Positions 59,078 through 64,000 of a DNA stretch of 64,000 nucleotides are shown here, piece by piece; within the stretch, counting starts at the first letter, position 1, and each line of letters opens with the position of its first letter. The position numbers and the translations under genes were made by a program. The stretch is from Aliivibrio wodanis (GTDB lineage: Bacteria; Pseudomonadota; Gammaproteobacteria; Enterobacterales; Vibrionaceae). The DNA lies in NCBI GenBank assembly GCA_000953695.1, contig LN554846.1:2480001-2544000 (forward strand), given 5' to 3'. The notes beneath the pieces are model-generated. The model saw only the letters and a list, made by a program, of their open reading frames with translations, was not told the DNA's origin and ran no database searches.

Positions 59078-60637
59078 TTAGACTGAAACTCGTAAATGAC
59101 GAAGGCGTAAACCGAAGAGTACCGCGGTTATCAAGTAACTCAATGCACCTAAGCCGATGAAGCCAATCAGCATGATCATTCGTTTCATCAGATCCCACTC
59201 TAGCCATACGCTAATTGATGGCATAAACCAAACTAATACGGTAACCATTACGCCGCCAGAAACAATTAACTTTCCAATATAAACCAGTGTTTCCTTTGAT
59301 AACTTATACACATTGGCTAAGTGAAGGCCACGGTAAAGTAACGCCATATTGACCAAAGCAGATAGCGCGGTCGCCATTGCTAGTCCTACATAACCATAGA
59401 AATACGCAAAAATAGCATTAAAGAACATGTTGGTGATCATAGCGATAATACCGTAACGAACCGGTGTTTTAGTATCTTGTCGTGCGTAATATCCTGGAGC
59501 TAATACTTTGATTAACATAAAGTTAAGTAAACCAGATGCGTATGCAAGTAAAGAAAGAGAAGCTTGGTTTACGTCGTGTGGAGAAAACTCACCACGCATG
59601 AATAACACCATCAACATTGGTTTTGCTAATACCATCAAACCAAGCATCGCGGGGATCCCAAGTAAGATCACCATTCTCACCCCCCAATCCATTGTTTGTG
59701 AAAAACCAGTTCCTTTTGCATCGACATGTTGGCGTGAAAGCGCAGGTAAAATTACGGTCGCAATGGCAATCCCAAATAAACCAAGGGGAAACTCCAACAA
59801 ACGATCAGAGTAGTAGAGCCAACTGATCGAGCCTGTGGCTAGGAAACTAGCAATAAAAGTATCAAACAATAGATTAATCTGACTTACCGACACACCAAAT
59901 AGTGCAGGGATCATTAATGTTCTGATTTTTGTCACGCCGGGATCATTCCAACCCCACTTAGGGCGAACGAGCATTTTCGCTTTATAAAGAAATGGCAGTT
60001 GAAATAAAAATTGAATTAAACCACCAAGGAACACACCAATCGCTAAGCCAATTTCAGGTTGTTCTAAATTTGGTGAGACAAAATATGCGCAACCAATAAT
60101 GGCTATATTTAGAAATACTGGCGTGAAAGAGGAAACCGCAAATTTACCTAATGTATTTAAAATTGCTCCGGATAGCGCAACAAAAGTAATAAACCAGAGA
60201 TAAGGAAACGTAATTTTTAATAGAAAACTCGCCAATTCAAATTTAGGGGCGTTAGGGCCATCATTAAGCCAGTCCATGAACCAACCAGCTCCAAAGAGTG
60301 CTGTCACAGCTCCAGACCCTATAATACCAAAGAAGGTAACTATAGTAACAAGAACCCCAAGCGTTCCTGAAGCTTTAGCTATCAGCTCTCTAGTTTTATT
60401 ATCATCACCACTGGCATGATATTCAGTTAAAACAGGAACAAAAGCTTGCGAAAAAGCACCTTCTGCAAATAAACGGCGTAAAAAATTAGGTATTTTATTC
60501 GCAAAGAAAAAAACATCAGCAGATGCCCCTGCACCCATTAAATTTGCTACTACTACATCACGGACTAAACCGAGTACTCTAGACACTAAAGTCATGATAC
60601 TGACGATTAAGCCAGAACGTAAAAGTCGTTTACTCAC
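59078..60637 (-). CDS. murJ: lipid II flippase MurJ (MviN)
   Basis: Inner-membrane MOP-superfamily protein that flips the peptidoglycan precursor lipid II. About 14 membrane helices in 519 residues. Family blocks: SRVLGLVRDVVVANLMG at the start, FFFANKIPNFLRRLFAEGAFSQAFVPVL and YYSDRLLEFPLGLFGIA. First gene of murJ-ribF-ileS-lspA, divergent from rpsT across 222 bp. Confidence 0.97.
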   Translation of the reverse strand: MSKRLLRSGLIVSIMTLVSRVLGLVRDVVVANLMGAGASADVFFFANKIPNFLRRLFAEGAFSQAFVPVLTEYHASGDDNKTRELIAKASGTLGVLVTIVTFFGIIGSGAVTALFGAGWFMDWLNDGPNAPKFELASFLLKITFPYLWFITFVALSGAILNTLGKFAVSSFTPVFLNIAIIGCAYFVSPNLEQPEIGLAIGVFLGGLIQFLFQLPFLYKAKMLVRPKWGWNDPGVTKIRTLMIPALFGVSVSQINLLFDTFIASFLATGSISWLYYSDRLLEFPLGLFGIAIATVILPALSRQHVDAKGTGFSQTMDWGVRMVILLGIPAMLGLMVLAKPMLMVLFMRGEFSPHDVNQASLSLLAYASGLLNFMLIKVLAPGYYARQDTKTPVRYGIIAMITNMFFNAIFAYFYGYVGLAMATALSALVNMALLYRGLHLANVYKLSKETLVYIGKLIVSGGVMVTVLVWFMPSISVWLEWDLMKRMIMLIGFIGLGALSYLITAVLFGLRLRHLRVSV

Positions 60638-60783
60638 AAAAAAACCTCATAAAGATGGTGATGATTACCATAAAGAGCTTACTAACTGGAAAAAATGCTG
60701 TTAGAATGCTCGCCATCTTAACCGTGTTTTGCCATTCTCATCAATTTTTTTGTTTGATGCAGCTTGGTTTTTACACAAATCAA

Positions 60784-60812
60784 TTGACATTTAAGTTCAA
60801 AGGGTGCATATT
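60784..60812 (+). promoter_or_regulatory. rpsT promoter
   Basis: TTGACA (60784-60789), 17 bases and CATATT (60807-60812), about 50 bases before the rpsT start. Confidence 0.65.
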
Positions 60813-60859
60813 TCCCGACCTTAAATTGTCACCGAACTACGTTTTTGGGAGTTAGACCC

Positions 60860-61120
60860 TTGGCAAATAGTAAATCTGCTAAGAAGCGCGCAACTCAATC
60901 TGAAAGACGTCGCCAGCATAACGCTAGCCGTCGTTCAATGATGCGCACTTACATGAAAAAAACTATCACAGCTATTGAAGCTGGCGATAAAGAAGCTGCA
61001 GCTGCTGCACTAGCAATTGCAACTCCACTTCTAGACCGCATGGCGACTAAAGGCCTTATTCATAAGAATAAAGCTGCACGTCATAAGGCGCGTTTCACTG
61101 CAGCAATCAAAGCTCTTTAA
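60860..61120 (+). CDS. rpsT: 30S ribosomal protein S20
   Basis: Binds 16S rRNA early in small-subunit assembly. The 86-residue, lysine/arginine-rich helical protein starts [11 protein letters not shown] when read from TTG at 60860-60862. The leader GGGAGTTAGACCC before it resembles E. coli rpsT, which also uses a UUG start. The rare start is part of S20 autoregulation there. The frame is open five codons further upstream, but that stretch is the ribosome site. Confidence 0.96.
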   Translation: MANSKSAKKRATQSERRRQHNASRRSMMRTYMKKTITAIEAGDKEAAAAALAIATPLLDRMATKGLIHKNKAARHKARFTAAIKAL

Positions 61121-61150
61121 TAGAAATTTGATTCTCAGTTAGAAAATAAG

Positions 61151-61178
61151 AAAAAACCGACTTAGGTCGGTTTTTTTA
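61151..61178 (+). terminator. terminator after rpsT
   Basis: AAAAAACCGAC / GTCGGTTTTTTT with loop TTAG, about 30 bases past the stop. Confidence 0.9.
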
Positions 61179-61225
61179 TATCTGCGATTTGGTAAAAGAG
61201 AAGTGCTAGCCTCTCTATTTATCTT

Positions 61226-61525
61226 TTAATTCTGTGGACAATACAGATCATGCAACAGTTGAATCACTGTCTTTACTTCATGACTATTAAGAGAATAAAA
61301 AACCGTTTGAGACTCTTTTCTTGTCGAAACTAATGCATCTTTACGCAACCAACCAAGATGTTGTGAGAGTGCTGATTGACTTAATTCTAGCTTTTCTGCA
61401 ATCTGTCCTACCGATAGCTCCCCTTCGAGCAGTAAACATAAAATAAATAAACGGCGTTCATTTGCCATCGCCTTTAGTAAAGTCACCGCTTGAGGTGAAT
61501 TTTCTTCCATCATTTTTAAATTCAT
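61226..61525 (-). CDS. hlyU: HlyU-like ArsR/SmtB-family transcriptional regulator
   Basis: 99 residues, winged helix-turn-helix: KAMANERRLFILCLLLEGELSVGQIAEKL, then LSQSALSQHLGWLRKDALVSTRK as recognition helix and wing. It closely resembles vibrio HlyU, an antirepressor that relieves H-NS silencing of toxin genes. The two HlyU cysteines (in FILCLLL and LYCPQN) are kept, while arsenic- or zinc-type metal motifs are absent. It follows nhaR by 48 bp. No haemolysin gene is in this window, so targets lie elsewhere. Confidence 0.87.
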   Translation of the reverse strand: MNLKMMEENSPQAVTLLKAMANERRLFILCLLLEGELSVGQIAEKLELSQSALSQHLGWLRKDALVSTRKESQTVFYSLNSHEVKTVIQLLHDLYCPQN

Positions 61526-61573
61526 AACAATACCTCTAATTTAGCTAGTGCTAATTTAGTATATAGTTCCCCT

Positions 61574-62473
61574 CTATTGCAACTTAAAATCAAATAAATG
61601 CGAGAAATCAGCCGCACAGATACTTTTTACAGCTGGATGCTGGATCATACGTTCAGCAAAAATAACATAATATTCTTCTTTTAAATCTTGAACATCGGCA
61701 ATACGATGAAGAGAAAGATCTGAATCAGCCTCATTCATATAAACAGTTGGAGCGAGAAAAACTGCATTATTTTCACGAGCAAAAGCTTTCATTAACGCAG
61801 CATCATCAAATTCACCTAAAATATTAGGAGTAATTCCTTGTTGATCACACCATTGAATCACTTTTCTTCCCATTGATGTTCTACTACCTGGGATTAGCAA
61901 CTTCTTTTCTTCTAATACCTCTGGAAATTGAATCTCATCAACTTGCTTAGAGCAAAAGAAACTCATTTCACATTCACCTAGTTTTTTACTAAAAAGACCC
62001 GAATTTTGGCTTGAATCGACAGGACAGTCAGACAAAATCATATCTAATTTATGCTGTGACAACTGCTCTAATAAAAGTTCATGAGTAGATTCAAAGCAAC
62101 GAAGGTGAATGGAAGCATCTTCTGGGACGGTAGTCGAAAGAACTTTACTAACTAACCGTTTAGAAAGTGCATCAGCAACGCCAACATCAAATAATACATT
62201 AGACTGTTGGCTATAATTTACGATATCTAACATTTCATAGCTTAAACCAAACATTCGATCTGCGTATTTATAAATAAGTTGTCCTAATTCTGTAGGTTCA
62301 ACATTTCTCCCATTACGCTTAGTCAACTTACCATCTAATCGTTCTTCTAATGTCTTAATCTGCCCTGTTACCGTCTGAGGAGTTAAAAACAGAGCTTCAG
62401 CAGCTTTTGTTACTGATCCCTGCTTGCAGACCATCCAAAAATAGTACAAATGGTTATAGTTTAAATGGGACAT
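61574..62473 (-). CDS. nhaR: LysR-family activator NhaR
   Basis: LysR-type regulator activating the Na/H antiporter gene nhaA in response to sodium. The N-terminal helix-turn-helix opens [25 protein letters not shown], and the co-inducer domain follows. The 299 residues match E. coli NhaR (301). nhaA is not adjacent here. It leads the nhaR-hlyU unit and is divergent from the Na/Pi cotransporter gene, a suggestive sodium-linked pairing. Confidence 0.92.
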   Translation of the reverse strand: MSHLNYNHLYYFWMVCKQGSVTKAAEALFLTPQTVTGQIKTLEERLDGKLTKRNGRNVEPTELGQLIYKYADRMFGLSYEMLDIVNYSQQSNVLFDVGVADALSKRLVSKVLSTTVPEDASIHLRCFESTHELLLEQLSQHKLDMILSDCPVDSSQNSGLFSKKLGECEMSFFCSKQVDEIQFPEVLEEKKLLIPGSRTSMGRKVIQWCDQQGITPNILGEFDDAALMKAFARENNAVFLAPTVYMNEADSDLSLHRIADVQDLKEEYYVIFAERMIQHPAVKSICAADFSHLFDFKLQ

Positions 62474-62780
62474 GTTATACCTTTGTATTTATCGTTTAAT
62501 CATCTTACTTTTCAAGTAAAAGTAAATAGAGCGCTAGAAGATACGTCATTTATGACAGCAATAGCAAACACTTCGCAAAAACCATTATAAATCCAATTTA
62601 AATATCGAATTTTCCGAAGCTATATTCTTAAAAATGTCATGCACTCGCAATATAGAACAAAATAGTTTCAAAAAAGATTTTATATTACTTTTTCAAATAA
62701 AGAATAAAAATCAAATTAATTCAATAAGTTACACTTATTAAAGTCAATGTTTTTTTTAGAAAAAATAAATATGACGCATT

Positions 62781-62834
62781 TATTACAGTTTTACTCTTCA
62801 CTGTAATATTTTTGAAATATTCGTTATCTACTAT
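62781..62834 (+). promoter_or_regulatory. dyad and Pho-box-like promoter upstream of the Na/Pi cotransporter
   Basis: A perfect 9-bp dyad TATTACAGT / ACTGTAATA (62781-62789, 62800-62808) suggests a dimeric regulator. It overlaps CTGTAAT-ATTT-TTGAAAT (62801-62818), a loose 7-4-7 Pho box ending 10 bases before TACTAT (62829-62834). The two readings compete. The remaining gap back to nhaR (62474-62780) is AT-rich with nothing I recognise. Confidence 0.45.
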
Positions 62835-62886
62835 CGCTGCAGATTAAATAAACCGACAACATACTATTTCGGTACGGAGCTTTACT

Positions 62887-64000
62887 ATGAATACCCAATC
62901 AATTTCTGCAGCACCAATGAGCAATACCTCACGCATGCTGCGTTGGGCAAACTTAGCATTTATGCTTTACCTTCTTCTTTTAGCTGTTGCAATGGTAGGA
63001 ACGGGCTTCAAATGGTCAGTAGGCGAAGAAGCTAAGGTTCTATTTGAATTTGCTTCTCACCCTATCGCAGGTCTAATGATCGGCTTGGTTGCAACTGCAT
63101 TAATCCAATCATCTTCTACAGTAACTTCAATTATTGTTGGATTAGTTGCTGGTGGTTTACCAGTAGAAACTGCTATCCCTATGGTTATGGGTGCAAACAT
63201 TGGCACAACAGTAACCAATACACTAGTTAGTCTAGGTCACGCTCGCTGTAAAACTGAATTTAGACGTGCATTTGCATGTGCAACAGTACATGACTTCTTT
63301 AACCTACTAGCTGTGCTGATTTTCTTACCATTAGAAATGATGTTTGGTATTTTCCAGAAAATCTCTGAGTGGTTAGTGTCGCCTTTAATGGGCGCTGGCA
63401 ACATGAGCATGAAGGATCTTAACTTTGTAAAACCACTAACTAAACCAGTCGTTAATGCAATTAAAGAGCCTCTAGCACACTTTGGTGACATGATGGGTGG
63501 CTTATTGATGATTGGTCTGGGTATCATCACTATCGTTGTTGCTATTACCGTAATGGGTAAGCTAATGAAGAGCCTAATGGTTGGTCGTGCTCGTGATATC
63601 TTAAAGAGTGCAATTGGTCGTGGTCCTCTACACGGTATTGCTTCTGGTTCAATTGTAACGGTATTAGTTCAATCATCTTCTACAACAACAAGCTTAATGG
63701 TTCCACTGGTTGGTACGGGCGTACTTAAAGTTCGTGATGTATATCCATTCACACTTGGCGCTAATATCGGTACATGTGTAACTGCACTACTAGCAGCAAC
63801 AGCGGTATCTGGTGAGTTTGCAGCGTTTGCCCTACAAATTGCATTGGTACACTTATCATTCAACATCATTTCAACGCTAGTTATCTTTGGCACTCCGTTC
63901 TTACGTGAATTACCATTGAAAGGTGCTGAGTGGATTGCTGAAATGGCAAACCGTAACAAAGGTGTTGTAGCAGGTTACTTAAGCTTTGTGTTTATTATCC
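62887..64000 (+). CDS. nptA: Na+/phosphate cotransporter NptA family (cut by window end)
   Basis: About 371 codons, running off the window with no stop. Reads MNTQSISAAPMSNTSRMLRW, then membrane helices. The duplicated family motifs are ALIQSSSTVTSIIVGL with GANIGTTVTN in the first half, and VLVQSSSTTTSLMVPL with GANIGTCVTA in the second, the inverted-repeat QSSS architecture of NaPi-II-like carriers. GGAG precedes the ATG. Expected role: sodium-driven phosphate uptake. Confidence 0.93.
   Translation, partial: MNTQSISAAPMSNTSRMLRWANLAFMLYLLLLAVAMVGTGFKWSVGEEAKVLFEFASHPIAGLMIGLVATALIQSSSTVTSIIVGLVAGGLPVETAIPMVMGANIGTTVTNTLVSLGHARCKTEFRRAFACATVHDFFNLLAVLIFLPLEMMFGIFQKISEWLVSPLMGAGNMSMKDLNFVKPLTKPVVNAIKEPLAHFGDMMGGLLMIGLGIITIVVAITVMGKLMKSLMVGRARDILKSAIGRGPLHGIASGSIVTVLVQSSSTTTSLMVPLVGTGVLKVRDVYPFTLGANIGTCVTALLAATAVSGEFAAFALQIALVHLSFNIISTLVIFGTPFLRELPLKGAEWIAEMANRNKGVVAGYLSFVFII

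Overview
This window is a core-chromosome segment of a gammaproteobacterium of the family Vibrionaceae, most probably Aliivibrio (A. fischeri group). Three things point there: the AT-rich DNA, the protein sequences, and the gene order. The blocks nptA / nhaR-hlyU / rpsT / murJ-ribF-ileS-lspA-fkpB-ispH and rpoE-rseABC / lepA-lepB-rnc-era / recO-pdxJ-acpS are typical of vibrios. I see no rRNA, tRNA, CRISPR, prophage, integron or intact insertion sequence, and no obvious foreign island. About 52 genes are housekeeping or regulatory.

Layout. 1-9.5 kb (minus strand): the start of an exported protein, then acpS, pdxJ, recO, a strong terminator, era, rnc, lepB, lepA, and the envelope-stress unit rpoE-rseA-rseB-rseC behind a good sigma-E promoter. 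9.8-17.3 kb: nadB (+), the flavinylation pair sdhE/cptA (-), ygfZ (+), a candidate small RNA, a ytfK homologue behind a Pho-box-like promoter, and the ubiquinone hydroxylases ubiI and ubiH with ygfB (-). 17.4-20.9 kb (+): zapA, 6S RNA (ssrS), fau, rpiA behind a near-consensus PurR operator, and serA. 21-28.4 kb (-): yggE, mscS, yaaA, a sodium:alanine-type symporter, a hemerythrin-like protein, ung and nfo, plus one small frame-broken DUF3545-type gene on the plus strand. 28.8 kb: grcA (+) with two FNR boxes. 29.3-34.2 kb (-): thrC, thrB, thrA and the threonine leader peptide with its attenuator. 34.4-40 kb: an rraA homologue (-), arcA (+), arcB with a small lipoprotein gene (-), and a YhcC-type radical SAM protein (-). 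40.5-47.1 kb (+): gltB-gltD and a DUF1499 lipoprotein. 47.2-53.9 kb (-): carB, carA, dapB, ispH. 54-60.6 kb (-): fkpB, a palindromic repeat element, lspA, ileS, ribF, murJ. 60.9-64 kb: rpsT (+), hlyU and nhaR (-), and the start of a Na/Pi cotransporter gene (+) cut by the window end.

How the genes fit together. Redox and oxygen control recurs: arcA and arcB are both here, FNR boxes sit upstream of grcA and arcA, and ubiI/ubiH make the quinone whose redox state ArcB senses. Amino-acid and nucleotide supply is a second theme: thr, glt, car, dap, ser and rpiA. Translation, protein export and lipoprotein maturation form a third: lepA, lepB, lspA, ileS, rpsT, fkpB.

I found no convincing undescribed multi-gene system. 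The most useful leads are regulatory or structural: a small gene broken exactly at an A-rich slippery heptamer, a perfect 38-bp palindrome between nfo and grcA, an orphan structured RNA with terminator near 13.6 kb, a PurR operator at rpiA, a pyrBI-like AATTTG start region at carA, and dispersed palindromic elements that supply gene ends. All calls come from reading the sequence and from knowledge of the families; no database search was run.
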